From Altererythrobacter sp. BO-6 (lineage in GTDB: Bacteria; Pseudomonadota; Alphaproteobacteria; Sphingomonadales; Sphingomonadaceae), in the NCBI RefSeq assembly GCF_011047315.1, contig NZ_CP049259.1:1798001-1862000 (forward strand): a DNA stretch of 64,000 bases, written 5' to 3'. A program made the position numbers and the translations under genes. Within the stretch, counting starts at the first letter, position 1. The number at the start of each line of letters is the position of its first letter. Positions 36,086 through 46,100 of the stretch are shown here, in pieces. The notes beneath the pieces are model-generated. The model saw nothing but the letters and a program-made list of their open reading frames with translations. It was not told the origin of the DNA and made no database searches.

Positions 36086-36457
36086 GCCTGGAACGCAAGG
36101 GCACAGGCATCCCTGCGATAGTTTGCGTTATCGGGCATTTAGTTGGGTCTATAAATGGAGGCCTGCGCGCTGGCCGCTTGCAGCGTGCGATTGCAGGTTT
36201 TGCGCCGCTAAAAATAGGGCACTCTTGGTGGCCTGCAATGACGCATTGCATCGCTCGACAGCGGCCGAAGAGAAATGCAACTGGCGGTAGCACGGCGCGA
36301 GACGCGGCTCCTTTCCCAAGCGCTGCAATGGTCGCCGAAATGCGGCGTGCGACAACCGTCGTCGTTGGATCGTTGAACGGGCAACGCCAATTAAGAAGAT
36401 TGTTGCAGCAGTATCCCGACGCTGCAGGCTGAGATCTTGAGAGACCATCAGGTAGCA
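36086..36457. promoter_or_regulatory. Long non-coding leader before the second epimerase gene
   Basis: 372 bases with no plausible gene. It contains a 17-base palindrome at 36234-36250 (TGCAATG, ACG, CATTGCA) and, at 36283-36291, the sequence GGCGGTAGC, equal to the ops core read by RfaH-type factors and oriented along the EPS transcript. The region may hold a promoter and the antitermination signal for the downstream operon; this is inference. Confidence 0.5.
36283..36291 (+). promoter_or_regulatory. ops-like element in the EPS leader
   Basis: GGCGGTAGC matches the conserved part of the E. coli ops pause site, lies untranslated about 165 bases before the epimerase start and is in the same locus as a NusG/RfaH-like gene. 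A chance match of 8-9 bases somewhere in a GC-rich window is likely, but its place is fitting. Confidence 0.4.
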
Positions 36458-37471
36458 ATGAAGCGCGTTTTGATCACTGGGACGGCCGGATTTATCGGTT
36501 TCCATCTAGCTAGGCTCCTCCTTGCAGAGGGCTTCGTAGTCCATGGCATAGATGCCATGACCGACTATTACGACGTGAACCTCAAGCGACGACGGCACCA
36601 AATGCTTCTCCAGTCGCAGGGCTTCACTGCAACCGAGTGCTGGCTAGAGGATGCTGATCGCCTGGCTGAGGTGGCTCGTGAATTCAAACCTGACGTGATT
36701 GTTCACCTCGCGGCGCAAGCAGGCGTGCGCTACTCGCTCGAAAATCCGCGCGCCTATCTCGAGAGCAATATCGTGGGCACGTTCAACATCCTCGAGATAG
36801 CGAGGGAGCTCGACGTCGAGCATCTCCTGATGGCGTCCACTTCCTCGGTCTACGGCGCCAACGAACACATGCCATTTCGCGAAACCGACAAGTGCGACAC
36901 GCCGCTGACTTTCTACGCGGCAACCAAGAAGGCAAACGAAAGCATGGCGCACAGCTATTCCCATCTGTGGGGGCTGCCGACCACCATGTTTCGCTTCTTT
37001 ACTGTCTACGGTCCATGGGGCAGGCCGGACCTTGCCCTGTTCAAGTTCGTCGATGCCATGCTCGAAAGCAGGCCTATCGATATCTACAACCACGGCGACA
37101 TGTATCGCGACTTCACCTACGTTGAGGATCTGGTGCGAGGTATCAGGTTGCTGATCGACGCAGTACCCGCCCGGGTGAAGAGCCCCGATGAGATCGAAGA
37201 GTGGGACAGTCTCTCGCCCGTAGCGCCCTATCGTATCGTCAATATCGGCAACTCCGAGAAAGTCCGGCTTCTCGACTTTGTTGATGCCATCGAAGGTGAA
37301 CTGGGGCTCAAGGCAAAGCGCAACTACATGGAAATGCAGAAAGGCGATGTGCCGGCCACCTGGGCGGATGCGACGCTTCTGAAGAAACTCACTGGCTATC
37401 AACCCCAAACTGACGTGCGCGACGGGATTGCCAAGTTCGTGGCTTGGTTTCGCGATTATCATGCAAAATAG
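36458..37471 (+). CDS. NAD-dependent epimerase (UDP-glucuronate 4-epimerase-like), copy B
   Basis: A 337-residue paralogue of the gene at 30631. Shared landmarks: ITGTAGFIGFHLARLLLAEG, the DYYDVNLKRRRHQML block, ASTSSVYGANEHMPF and YAATKKANESMAHSY. ATG 36458 is chosen over an in-frame ATG 21 bases earlier because the Rossmann strand follows at once. It lies between the two ugd copies, which produce its likely substrate UDP-glucuronate; the product would be UDP-galacturonate. Copies A and B are on opposite strands. Confidence 0.92.
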   Translation: MKRVLITGTAGFIGFHLARLLLAEGFVVHGIDAMTDYYDVNLKRRRHQMLLQSQGFTATECWLEDADRLAEVAREFKPDVIVHLAAQAGVRYSLENPRAYLESNIVGTFNILEIARELDVEHLLMASTSSVYGANEHMPFRETDKCDTPLTFYAATKKANESMAHSYSHLWGLPTTMFRFFTVYGPWGRPDLALFKFVDAMLESRPIDIYNHGDMYRDFTYVEDLVRGIRLLIDAVPARVKSPDEIEEWDSLSPVAPYRIVNIGNSEKVRLLDFVDAIEGELGLKAKRNYMEMQKGDVPATWADATLLKKLTGYQPQTDVRDGIAKFVAWFRDYHAK

Positions 37472-37557
37472 GCCAAAGGTTAGTTTCGCAACAGAATGCG
37501 CGAGGGTGCGAACTTCGCGATATATTGTAGCTAAGATAGACAACTGGTGATGGTTGA

Positions 37558-38868
37558 ATGAAAATCGCAATGGTGGGATCGGGCTATGTCGGCCTTGTCT
37601 CAGGCGCCTGCTTTGCCGATTTCGGGCATGACGTGGTGTGCATCGACAAGGACCAGTCGAAGATCGACCGGCTGCATGCGGGTGTGATGCCGATTTACGA
37701 GCCCGGGCTCGATGCGCTGGTCGAAAGCAATGTGAAGGCCGGCCGGCTCAGCTTCACCACCGACCTTGCCGAAGGGATCAGGGGCGCCGCGGCAATCTTC
37801 ATCGCGGTCGGCACACCCAGTCGGCGCGGCGACGGCCATGCCGACCTGTCGTTCGTCTATGCTGTGGCCGGGGAAATCGGCGCCAGCCTCGCCAACGATG
37901 CCGTGGTAGTCACCAAGTCGACTGTGCCTGTCGGCACCGGCGACGAGGTCGAGCGGATCATTGGCGCCAGCGGCACGCCCCACCGGGTTTCGGTGGTCTC
38001 GAACCCCGAGTTCTTGCGCGAAGGCGCCGCGATCGGCGACTTCAAGCGCCCGGATCGGATCGTGATCGGCGCAGAGGACGATTTCGGTCGCGACGTGATG
38101 CGTGAGGTTTATCGCCCGCTGTTCCTCAACGAGAGCCCGATCCTCTTCACCGGGCGCCGCTCGAGCGAGCTGATCAAATATGCTGCCAATGCGTTCCTCG
38201 CGACCAAGATCACGTTTATCAACGAGATGGCCGATCTGTGTGAGAAGGTCGGGGCGGACGTGCAGGATGTCAGTCGCGGCATCGGCATGGATGGCCGGAT
38301 CGGCTCCAAGTTTCTGCACGCCGGGCCAGGATATGGCGGCTCGTGCTTCCCCAAGGACACGCTGGCGCTGCTCAAGACCGCCGAAGATTATGACAGTCCG
38401 GTGCGGATCGTCGAAGCGGTGGTCAAGGTCAACGAAAGCCGCAAGCGGGCGATGGGCCGCAAGGTGATCGATGCGCTGGGCGGGGCCAAGGCCGCTCGCG
38501 GCAAGCGGGTTGCGCTCTTGGGCCTGACCTTCAAGCCCAATACCGATGACATGCGCGATTCCCCGTCGATCGCGATCGCGCAGACGCTCAGCGATGCCGG
38601 GGTGAGCATCGCCGCCTACGATCCCGAAGGGATGGAGCAGGCCAGGCCGCTGATGCCCGAAGTGGCGATATGCGACAGCCCCTATGCCGCGATCGAAGGC
38701 GCCGACGCCATCGTCATCGTGACCGAATGGGACGCCTTCCGCGCACTCGACCTCGACCGCGTCAAGACGCTCGCCAAGACCCCGCTGCTGGTCGACCTCA
38801 GAAACATCTACAAACCCGACGATGTGCGCGGCAAGGGTTTCACCTACGAAAGTATCGGACGGGTTTAG
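37558..38868 (+). CDS. ugd: UDP-glucose 6-dehydrogenase, copy 2
   Basis: A 436-residue near-duplicate of the enzyme at 34775. Catalytic Cys region GPGYGGSCFPKDTLALL is the same, and changes are scattered and mostly conservative (HAGVMPIYEPG against HQEIMPIYEPG). The DNA also differs at many third positions, so the duplication is not recent, or one copy came by transfer from a relative. The gene follows the epimerase by 86 bases that include an AT-richer stretch (ATATATTGTAGC) that could be its own promoter. Confidence 0.96.
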   Translation: MKIAMVGSGYVGLVSGACFADFGHDVVCIDKDQSKIDRLHAGVMPIYEPGLDALVESNVKAGRLSFTTDLAEGIRGAAAIFIAVGTPSRRGDGHADLSFVYAVAGEIGASLANDAVVVTKSTVPVGTGDEVERIIGASGTPHRVSVVSNPEFLREGAAIGDFKRPDRIVIGAEDDFGRDVMREVYRPLFLNESPILFTGRRSSELIKYAANAFLATKITFINEMADLCEKVGADVQDVSRGIGMDGRIGSKFLHAGPGYGGSCFPKDTLALLKTAEDYDSPVRIVEAVVKVNESRKRAMGRKVIDALGGAKAARGKRVALLGLTFKPNTDDMRDSPSIAIAQTLSDAGVSIAAYDPEGMEQARPLMPEVAICDSPYAAIEGADAIVIVTEWDAFRALDLDRVKTLAKTPLLVDLRNIYKPDDVRGKGFTYESIGRV

Positions 38869-39022
38869 GCCAGAGCGCCCCGGCGCGGTGAAATTCGGAA
38901 TAAGCAAAGTGACCTTGGCAGACCTTGCCGGGACCTCGGGGTGCTCGAGATTTCAGATCAATATCTAACGACACTCGCCGGATTGCACATAGCGAAGGCG
39001 TCAGTAATTAAGAAGACCAAGC

Positions 39023-40159
39023 ATGTCACAGAAGTTTACAGTTCTAATAATATTTGGCACCCGGCCGGAGGCCATCAAGATGGCGCCCGTCGTGAAAGCA
39101 TTGCGGGCAGAGGCATCCATCGATGCGCGTGTCTGTGTCACAGCCCAGCATCGTGAAATGCTCGATCAGGTCTTGAGCCTGTTTGAAATCGTGCCGGATT
39201 ATGATCTCGATCTAATGAAGCCGGGCCAAGGTCTATTTGAGATCACTAACGGAGTGCTGGCAGGATTGAAGGGTGTATTGTCAGACGCGGCACCTGATCT
39301 GGTGCTCGTGCATGGAGATACCAGCACTACGCTCGCCGCCTCGTTGGCTGCTTATTATGAGCGCATTCCTGTCGGACATGTCGAGGCGGGGCTGCGGACC
39401 GGAAATATCTATTCGCCTTGGCCTGAGGAGATCAATCGAAAGGTTGCCGGTGCGATCAGCCGGCTGCACTTTACACCGACAGTAAAGTCCAAACAGAACC
39501 TGCTCTTGGAGAACACTCCAGGGGACCATATCATCGTCACGGGAAACACCGTGATCGACGCATTGCTTGAGGTGGTCGAGATTCTTGAGGCCAACGAAGA
39601 TTTAAGTAGAAAGTTTGACGAAGCCTTCGGTATCGACACGTCACAAAAATTGGTGCTGGTAACCGGCCATCGGCGTGAAAGTTTTGGGGACGGATTTCAA
39701 CGGATTTGCGATGCGCTGGAGCATTTGGCTGAGCGTGATGGCATGCGGATCATCTATCCGGTTCATTTGAATCCAAATGTCAAAGGACCGATTGAAGAGC
39801 GTTTGGGCTCGCTCGAGCGGGTCACGTTAATCCCGCCACAGGATTATCTGCCGTTCGTTCATCTGATGCGCCGAGCCGACGTCATTCTGACGGATTCCGG
39901 CGGCGTACAAGAGGAAGCGCCCTCGCTGGGCAAGCCCGTCCTGGTTATGCGGGACACGACCGAAAGGCCCGAGGCAGTTGATGCAGGAACGGTAATGCTC
40001 GTTGGGACTGACGCCGAACTGATTGTGCAAGAGGTATTTCGTCTTCTTGATGATCGTGAGGCTTATCTAGCCATGTCTCGGGCCCATAATCCTTACGGAG
40101 ATGGTCTGGCCTCTGGCCGTATTCGTGACGCGATCCTCGAATTTTTCAGCTCCAAATAA
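39023..40159 (+). CDS. wecB: UDP-N-acetylglucosamine 2-epimerase (non-hydrolysing)
   Basis: A 378-residue enzyme that converts UDP-GlcNAc to UDP-ManNAc. The pattern is standard: [20 protein letters not shown] at the start, [37 protein letters not shown] with the following NR, and [20 protein letters not shown], then [20 protein letters not shown]. wecC follows after 17 bases, so together they make UDP-ManNAcA. From here on base use is clearly less GC-rich than upstream. Confidence 0.97.
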   Translation: MSQKFTVLIIFGTRPEAIKMAPVVKALRAEASIDARVCVTAQHREMLDQVLSLFEIVPDYDLDLMKPGQGLFEITNGVLAGLKGVLSDAAPDLVLVHGDTSTTLAASLAAYYERIPVGHVEAGLRTGNIYSPWPEEINRKVAGAISRLHFTPTVKSKQNLLLENTPGDHIIVTGNTVIDALLEVVEILEANEDLSRKFDEAFGIDTSQKLVLVTGHRRESFGDGFQRICDALEHLAERDGMRIIYPVHLNPNVKGPIEERLGSLERVTLIPPQDYLPFVHLMRRADVILTDSGGVQEEAPSLGKPVLVMRDTTERPEAVDAGTVMLVGTDAELIVQEVFRLLDDREAYLAMSRAHNPYGDGLASGRIRDAILEFFSSK

Positions 40160-40176
40160 TCGAAGGTAATACAGAA

Positions 40177-41421
40177 ATGCAGTTCGAAAAGATCTCGGTC
40201 ATTGGATTGGGATATATTGGCTTGCCGACGGCTGCCATGTTCGCATCACGAAAGATTCAGGTAGTGGGGGTGGATGTGAACGAAGTCGCGGTAGAGACTA
40301 TCAACCGTGGCCAAATCCACATTGTCGAGCCGGACCTTGATATGGTGGTGCATGCCGCGGTGAACGAAGGCTATTTACGCGCTACGACCACCCCTGAGCC
40401 AGCCGATGCGTTTCTGATTGCTGTGCCGACGCCGTTCAAGGGTGAGAACCATGAGCCAGACCTGTCATATATCGAGGCGGCCTCGAAAGCGATTGCGCCA
40501 TTTCTTGAAAAGGGAAATCTGGTAGTATTGGAATCGACGTCTCCAGTGGGGGCGACCGAGGCAATGGCTGATTGGCTCGCTGCCGCGAGGCCGGACCTCA
40601 GCTTTCCGCAAAATGCTGGCGAGGACTCAGATGTTCGCATCGCCCATTGCCCGGAGCGCGTGCTTCCGGGCAAAATTATGCAGGAACTTGTCTCAAATGA
40701 CCGCGTGATAGGTGGGGTGACTCCACGCTGCTCTCAGATTGCGGCAGCACTTTATGGGACCTTTGTAACCGGAGAATGTGTCGTTGCATCGAGCCCACGC
40801 GTCGCGGAGATGGCGAAGCTCACAGAAAACAGTTTTCGCGATGTGAACATTGCATTTGCGAATGAGCTGTCAATGATCTGTGACAAACTGGACATTGATG
40901 TTTGGGAACTACTTTCGCTGGCAAACAGACACCCCCGCGTAAATATCCTTCGGCCGGGGCCAGGTGTCGGCGGGCATTGTATAGCTGTCGATCCATGGTT
41001 CATCGTCTCATCGGCGCCTGATCAAACGAAATTGATCCGAATTGCGCGAGAGGTGAATGACAAGAAGCCTCAATATGTCATCGATAAGATCGTAGAGGCA
41101 GCAAGAAAGATTCCGAGGCCCCAAATTGTTTGCTTGGGGTTGAGCTACAAGGCCGACGTGGATGACCTGCGCGAAAGTCCCGCCGTCGGGATCGTTAAAC
41201 AGTTGGTTGATCTAGAGATCGGCGAAATCATTGTTGTGGAGCCATTCATTGAGGAAATCCCGATCGATTTGGCCAAGCAAGGCATCATTCTAGGCAATCT
41301 GGAAAGCGCGATAGCAGAGGCGAATATCATCGTTCTTCTCGTCGATCACGCTCCCTTTCTGCGCATTGACCGTTCAGCATTAGAGGGAAAGACGCTCATC
41401 GATACAAGAGGCGCCTGGTGA
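40177..41421 (+). CDS. wecC: UDP-N-acetyl-D-mannosamine dehydrogenase
   Basis: A 414-residue member of the UDP-sugar dehydrogenase family, oxidising UDP-ManNAc to UDP-ManNAcA. Motifs: ISVIGLGYIGLPTAAMFASR, AHCPERVLPGKIMQEL (typical for WecC rather than Ugd), LTENSFRDVNIAFANEL, and the catalytic Cys in GPGVGGHCIAVDPWF. It is coupled in position to wecB. Its uronic acid product is a natural substrate for the amidotransferases in the same cluster. Confidence 0.96.
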   Translation: MQFEKISVIGLGYIGLPTAAMFASRKIQVVGVDVNEVAVETINRGQIHIVEPDLDMVVHAAVNEGYLRATTTPEPADAFLIAVPTPFKGENHEPDLSYIEAASKAIAPFLEKGNLVVLESTSPVGATEAMADWLAAARPDLSFPQNAGEDSDVRIAHCPERVLPGKIMQELVSNDRVIGGVTPRCSQIAAALYGTFVTGECVVASSPRVAEMAKLTENSFRDVNIAFANELSMICDKLDIDVWELLSLANRHPRVNILRPGPGVGGHCIAVDPWFIVSSAPDQTKLIRIAREVNDKKPQYVIDKIVEAARKIPRPQIVCLGLSYKADVDDLRESPAVGIVKQLVDLEIGEIIVVEPFIEEIPIDLAKQGIILGNLESAIAEANIIVLLVDHAPFLRIDRSALEGKTLIDTRGAW

Positions 41422-41461
41422 CCGCTTCCGCCAATCTGCTCCGAATGGAAGGCTTCGCGTA

Positions 41462-43369
41462 ATGTGCGGGATCGCCGGGGTCTACGCCCCCGACGTGTCT
41501 CCAGGACATCTGGATGGTGCCATTAATCGTATGATTGAAGCACAGCGTCATCGTGGGCCCGACTCCTTTGGAAAGTTTATCGACCCTGCGCTGTCCTGTG
41601 GCCTCGGCCATGATCGCCTGAGCATACTTGATCTAAGCGCGGCTGGCCATCAACCCATGTCCAACGAAGGCGAACTACAGGTTATTTGCTATAATGGAGA
41701 AGTCTATAACTTCGACACTTTGCGAGCGGAGTTGGAGCAATCCCGTTCGTTTTTAAGTCATACAGACACCGAGGTAATTCTCGCAGCATATGAACGCTGG
41801 GGCACTCGCGCCTTTGAACGCCTCAACGGAATGTTCGCATTCGCCATCCTTGACCGCACTCGCCGTAAGCTCATTCTTGTACGCGATCGCCTTGGCATCA
41901 AGCCGCTATTCTATACGGAATCGAACGGAAATTTCATCTTTGGCTCCGAGATCAAAACTATTTTGGCGAGCGGACTGGTGGGCGCGGAACCCAATTTTGG
42001 GGCAATGAGTGAATTCATTTACTTTGGGAATACGCTGGGGACTCGTACACTCTATTCTAATATTCGCCAGTTGCTGCCCGGGCATTGGATATCCCTTGAT
42101 CTCGCGTCGGGGGAACTTGCAAGACCGGTCCCATATTGGACCGTAGCAGGCCTGCCGAAGTGGGAAGAGCCGATCGATGAAGGTTCGATCGTTGAAAAGA
42201 CCAAAGATCTACTGGACAAAGCGGTTCAACGGCAACTGCACAGCGACGTGCCCGTCGGTGCCTTTTTAAGCGGTGGGGTCGACTCTTCGGCAATTGTGGC
42301 GCTAGCGAGCCGGCATTACGCTGGAAAGTTACGTACCTATACGGTCGGCTTTGACTATATCGGATCGCGTAACGAACTTCCGTTGGCGGCTAGGGTTGCC
42401 CGTCATTTCAATACAGACCATCATGAATTGCATGTTGCCGGAGACAAAATCGAAGAGACGATAGAGCGATTAGCGATTGCTCATGATCAACCTTTTGCCG
42501 ATGCCGCCAATCTCCCGCTGTTCCAGCTCTGCGAAGTGCTTGGCGGAGAGACCAAGGTCATTTTGCAGGGCGACGGCGGCGATGAGCTCTTCGGTGGCTA
42601 CAGGCGCTACGGATATCTTGGCTTGCCGCGTGTTGGCAGACCGTTGGCCACTCTAGCGGATTGGGCCTTGGGCGCATTGAGCGGTCATTATGGCAGGCGG
42701 GGATTCGGAGCGCATCGCTTTTTTCACGCCCTAGCACAAAATGATCCTGCCGAGCGGATGGCCCTATTGCTCAGTGTCGAGGGACCACTCAGCCCACCTC
42801 ACCGTGTTTTCAGTCCCGGACTTCGGCATATCATTGAGGCTCAGGATCCATTCGAACGGTATCGAGAAGTTGCCGAGGCCCTGCCGCGCCTAGATGACCT
42901 ACAGCTGATGTTGCACACTGATCTACAGATACTTCTTCCCGACATCTTCCTTCAAAAGGTCGACAGATCCACTATGGCGATGAGCACAGAAGTGCGAGTG
43001 CCGTTCTTGGACTTTGACCTTGTCGATTATGTTGCCACGGTTCCGGCTCGAACGAAGATAGGCCTGAAATGCCGCAAGAAGCTGCTACGCAAAGTTCTTA
43101 AGGGGATCGTGCCGCAGGAGGTGCTGGATGCGCCCAAGTCAGGTTTTGGGGTGCCCATAAGAGATTGGCTGGCAGGACCACTACGCTCCTTTGCCGAAAG
43201 TCGTATCTTAGCGCATGCTGGACCAGTTGGGTGGTTTGATGGTGCAGTCGTAAGAAATCTCTTTAACGAGCACTCCACAGGACGACGGGACCATTCGCAG
43301 ATTTTGTGGAAAGCACTGCAATTGGCTCTTTGGCGTGAGAATAGCAGATTCGAGATGGTTGCGCCCTGA
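41462..43369 (+). CDS. asnB: Asparagine synthase-like glutamine amidotransferase 1
   Basis: A 635-residue class II amidotransferase. The N-terminal Cys2 (MCGIAGVYAPD) is the glutaminase nucleophile, with HRGPDSFG and CYNGEVYNFDTLR of the Ntn domain; the synthetase domain has the PP-loop FLSGGVDSSAIVALA. In EPS loci such enzymes probably amidate uronic acid carboxyls instead of free aspartate, as WbpS-type proteins do; here WecBC and Ugd give the acids. A second, different copy is at 47641. GGAAGG lies 9 bases before the ATG. Confidence 0.93.
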   Translation: MCGIAGVYAPDVSPGHLDGAINRMIEAQRHRGPDSFGKFIDPALSCGLGHDRLSILDLSAAGHQPMSNEGELQVICYNGEVYNFDTLRAELEQSRSFLSHTDTEVILAAYERWGTRAFERLNGMFAFAILDRTRRKLILVRDRLGIKPLFYTESNGNFIFGSEIKTILASGLVGAEPNFGAMSEFIYFGNTLGTRTLYSNIRQLLPGHWISLDLASGELARPVPYWTVAGLPKWEEPIDEGSIVEKTKDLLDKAVQRQLHSDVPVGAFLSGGVDSSAIVALASRHYAGKLRTYTVGFDYIGSRNELPLAARVARHFNTDHHELHVAGDKIEETIERLAIAHDQPFADAANLPLFQLCEVLGGETKVILQGDGGDELFGGYRRYGYLGLPRVGRPLATLADWALGALSGHYGRRGFGAHRFFHALAQNDPAERMALLLSVEGPLSPPHRVFSPGLRHIIEAQDPFERYREVAEALPRLDDLQLMLHTDLQILLPDIFLQKVDRSTMAMSTEVRVPFLDFDLVDYVATVPARTKIGLKCRKKLLRKVLKGIVPQEVLDAPKSGFGVPIRDWLAGPLRSFAESRILAHAGPVGWFDGAVVRNLFNEHSTGRRDHSQILWKALQLALWRENSRFEMVAP

Positions 43370-43374
43370 TCCCT

Positions 43375-44754
43375 ATGACAGCGACCGTACGAGATAGCCC
43401 GCGCGGCCTGCTGGCGGCTATGTCGCTCAATGTTCTGGGTTCTATTCTGACCGCCATTGCCGCGGTTGGTGCGACTGCTCTTATGGCGCGTAACATGCCG
43501 GTTGCGGATTTTGGACGCGTTCTGCTCTTGCTGACTGCTGTAAACGCTTTTGCCATTTTTGAAGGCGTTCGTCCGGTTGTGATCCACCGCGTGGCGGTGG
43601 GGCGCGAGTCTCCGCATAAGTTGTTCCGGGCGGCCGCCCAGATTAACGCCGGCATGGTCGGCGCGACGCTCTTATGCCTGCTGATTGCGTACCTCGCCGG
43701 CGCTGGGTCAGACCTGCCGCCGCTGTCCGACTTCTTTCTGGCAGCAACGGCCGTCGCATTCTTTGTTATGATGCAATATTGGATGTTTCTCGACGCGGAG
43801 CAGGACACCGTCTTCACCGGTCTATCTCGGGCGTGCGGGTGGACGCTGCTTTATCTTACGTTCGGGATCCTTTCCGAGTTACAGGCGGATATTCTGTGGT
43901 ACATCCTGTCCTTGTTTTTGATGCATATCCTGCTGATCTTGGCTTTGCGTATCCGCTTTGAGAAGCGCGGGTTGGTCACAAAATATCGGTCACTGGGGAG
44001 CGATGATCCTATTGAACCGCTGCTAAAAGCGGCGATCAACAACATCGTTTTCAATGTCAGTGCGGTCACCATAAATGTCGCCGATCGCGCAATCGTTGGC
44101 ATCGTTATGGGAGCAAGGTCGGCAGGTTTCTACTCAGGCCCGAGCGAATTGGCGTTGCGCGCGAATGGTTTGGTTAGGGCGGGAGTGCAGGTGATCCTGC
44201 CGTGGGCTGCGCGGCTATCGGCCCGAGACCAGGATCGCTATTGGTCGTTCGGCGCTGCGGCCAGCCTCGTTTTTGTTGGTAGCGGTTGTGCCATCCTACT
44301 ACTCGTGCGGGACTGGGCAACCGCGCTTTTCCTGGGGCCAGCTTTCCGTATGATGGGCGATTTGCTTGGCCTGTTCGGTCTGGGCATCGTCGCCTCAACG
44401 CTCGGCTACGTTTGCGTCGTCCATTTAAATGCGCGCGGCGACTTCAGGACGCAGCGACAACTCTACATTGGGGGCGCAATCGTTTTGCTAGCAGGGGGTA
44501 TAGTGGGTGCATTATCCGGTAATTTGACCTATGTCGCCATTGCCTATCTTACGGCCCGGAGCGTCGACTTGGTTCTTCTACTTCTGATTTTGAAACGTCT
44601 TCCGACCTCAATACAGCGCTGGTTTATAGCGATCGGAGCAGTTGTCTTTCTAGCCCTTGTTGCTGGTTGGAATGGATGGGCCTGGTCGGCGGCAGCGCTA
44701 CTTGCAGCCACCTGGGCCTTGGGTTGGGGTTTTTGGCGGGCGGTGCGAGTTTAA
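43375..44754 (+). CDS. Wzx-like polysaccharide flippase
   Basis: A 459-residue membrane protein with about 12-14 predicted spans and the MATE/MVF superfamily opening (LLAAMSLNVLGSILTAIAAV, then GATALMARNMPVADFGRVLL). Near the middle, AIVGIVMGARSAGFYSGPSE is the usual loop of O-antigen translocases. It should move lipid-linked repeat units across the inner membrane. It starts 5 bases after the amidotransferase stop and is followed after 2 bases by the putative polymerase. Confidence 0.88.
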   Translation: MTATVRDSPRGLLAAMSLNVLGSILTAIAAVGATALMARNMPVADFGRVLLLLTAVNAFAIFEGVRPVVIHRVAVGRESPHKLFRAAAQINAGMVGATLLCLLIAYLAGAGSDLPPLSDFFLAATAVAFFVMMQYWMFLDAEQDTVFTGLSRACGWTLLYLTFGILSELQADILWYILSLFLMHILLILALRIRFEKRGLVTKYRSLGSDDPIEPLLKAAINNIVFNVSAVTINVADRAIVGIVMGARSAGFYSGPSELALRANGLVRAGVQVILPWAARLSARDQDRYWSFGAAASLVFVGSGCAILLLVRDWATALFLGPAFRMMGDLLGLFGLGIVASTLGYVCVVHLNARGDFRTQRQLYIGGAIVLLAGGIVGALSGNLTYVAIAYLTARSVDLVLLLLILKRLPTSIQRWFIAIGAVVFLALVAGWNGWAWSAAALLAATWALGWGFWRAVRV

Positions 44755-44756
44755 AA

Positions 44757-46076
44757 ATGTCCCTTACGGCACGCTATTACGTAATCGGGGTCTCAATATT
44801 CATAGGCACTCTGATTTTCGGTTTATTGGAATTGACCCCAGCGCTTCATTTTTTTCTTGGCGTATTTTCAATTTGGTATCTGGGGAAAGCGTGCTCGGTC
44901 AAAGACGGATCGAACAGTGTTATTGTTCTTTATCTAATTTTTTCCGGCCTATATGTCTTTGCAGCTTATTCCGAGGTGGCCTTTTTGGGGAACAGGCTAA
45001 ATTTTGATACGACGCTGATGGCAAATCTAGCCAATATGGGATTGCTATTCCTGGTTGCCGTCACTTCCGGTTATCTCGTTTGTCGGAAAAATACATCAAT
45101 GAGTGGCCGCGTCCACCATGTCAGTGGCGAGATGGTCAGTGCTGCAATTTATACATGTGTAGTGCTTTTCGTCACCTCTACGCTTCTTACGATCTCGCTT
45201 TATGGCACAGAGGTGGGGGCTATTAGCCGAGGCGAACTATATTCCAACTACAGTTCGACGTTGACACTCCTTCGTGGAATTCTTGCTATTGGATTCGGCG
45301 TCGCAGCGGCCCTTCTCGTGAGTCATGAAAAGCGCATCGGTCAAGGGCGTCGTGGCCACCGCACGCTCCTGTTCGCAACACTGAGTGCCTATATAATCAT
45401 CGACCTGCTTATCCTAGGGGATCGACGGCTCCCGCTAATGGCGATACTGGGCGTTGCTGTAGTGATGCTCCCAAAGAGCTTTACATGGAAGCAAATTTGC
45501 GCCGCCATTATTATTGCTTTTGCACTGTTCATTTACGGCTTTGTTCGAAACACGCCGCCAAGCCAGTGGCTCGATACAATTACCAGTGGCGATATCCTGC
45601 TGGTATTCAGCCCAGCGTCCACCGAGTTTGGCGGACTAGCAACAATTGGGCAGGCAATCGGTAACTTCGACTATCCGCTCTCCGGGTTCCCGACGTATTT
45701 GGATGGTGTGCCCCAGCTTTTTCCGCAGGCATTAATCGATGACAGACCGCTCAGTCCTACGGAATGGTTCGTGCAAAACTACTATCCAGAATTGGCGGCA
45801 ATTGGCGCCAGCTTTGCCTTCAACCAGGTCATTGAGGCACGCTTGAATTTAGGGTTACTCGGCGTCGCTTTCGTTGGAGTGATAACAGGGATTGGAATCT
45901 CGCTGCTGTCGCGCTTGCGCTATTGCGGCGCAGCGATTGGTGCTCCGTTGTGCCTACAGGTCTTCTGCTTCTCGATGCGTATGGATTTGGTGTCGATCCT
46001 TCGTACCAGTATTATCGCGGGCTTGGGAGCAGCTCTCGTTCTAATGGTGGCGACATTGGCACGGCGCGGTACTTGA
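44757..46076 (+). CDS. Wzy-like polysaccharide polymerase
   Basis: A 439-residue protein with about ten to eleven membrane spans and a large periplasmic loop around residues 260-340 (FPTYLDGVPQLFPQALIDDR). It lacks strong sequence motifs, as usual for Wzy. The neighbours (flippase before, acetyltransferase and glycosyltransferase after) and the topology make a polymerase the best reading; an O-antigen ligase is less likely. Start ATG 44757 lies two bases after the flippase stop. Confidence 0.75.
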   Translation: MSLTARYYVIGVSIFIGTLIFGLLELTPALHFFLGVFSIWYLGKACSVKDGSNSVIVLYLIFSGLYVFAAYSEVAFLGNRLNFDTTLMANLANMGLLFLVAVTSGYLVCRKNTSMSGRVHHVSGEMVSAAIYTCVVLFVTSTLLTISLYGTEVGAISRGELYSNYSSTLTLLRGILAIGFGVAAALLVSHEKRIGQGRRGHRTLLFATLSAYIIIDLLILGDRRLPLMAILGVAVVMLPKSFTWKQICAAIIIAFALFIYGFVRNTPPSQWLDTITSGDILLVFSPASTEFGGLATIGQAIGNFDYPLSGFPTYLDGVPQLFPQALIDDRPLSPTEWFVQNYYPELAAIGASFAFNQVIEARLNLGLLGVAFVGVITGIGISLLSRLRYCGAAIGAPLCLQVFCFSMRMDLVSILRTSIIAGLGAALVLMVATLARRGT

Positions 46077-46100
46077 AAACTTTGGATCGGGATAAATTTA

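Noticed and set aside
36086..36457. Short frames in the leader (84 and 118 codons)
   Set aside because: They have no ribosome-binding sites, no domain and poor codon use; treated as non-coding.
37600..38907. 435-codon frame antisense to ugd copy 2
   Set aside because: The same shadow appears opposite ugd copy 1 (34583-35824), as expected from duplicated coding sequence.
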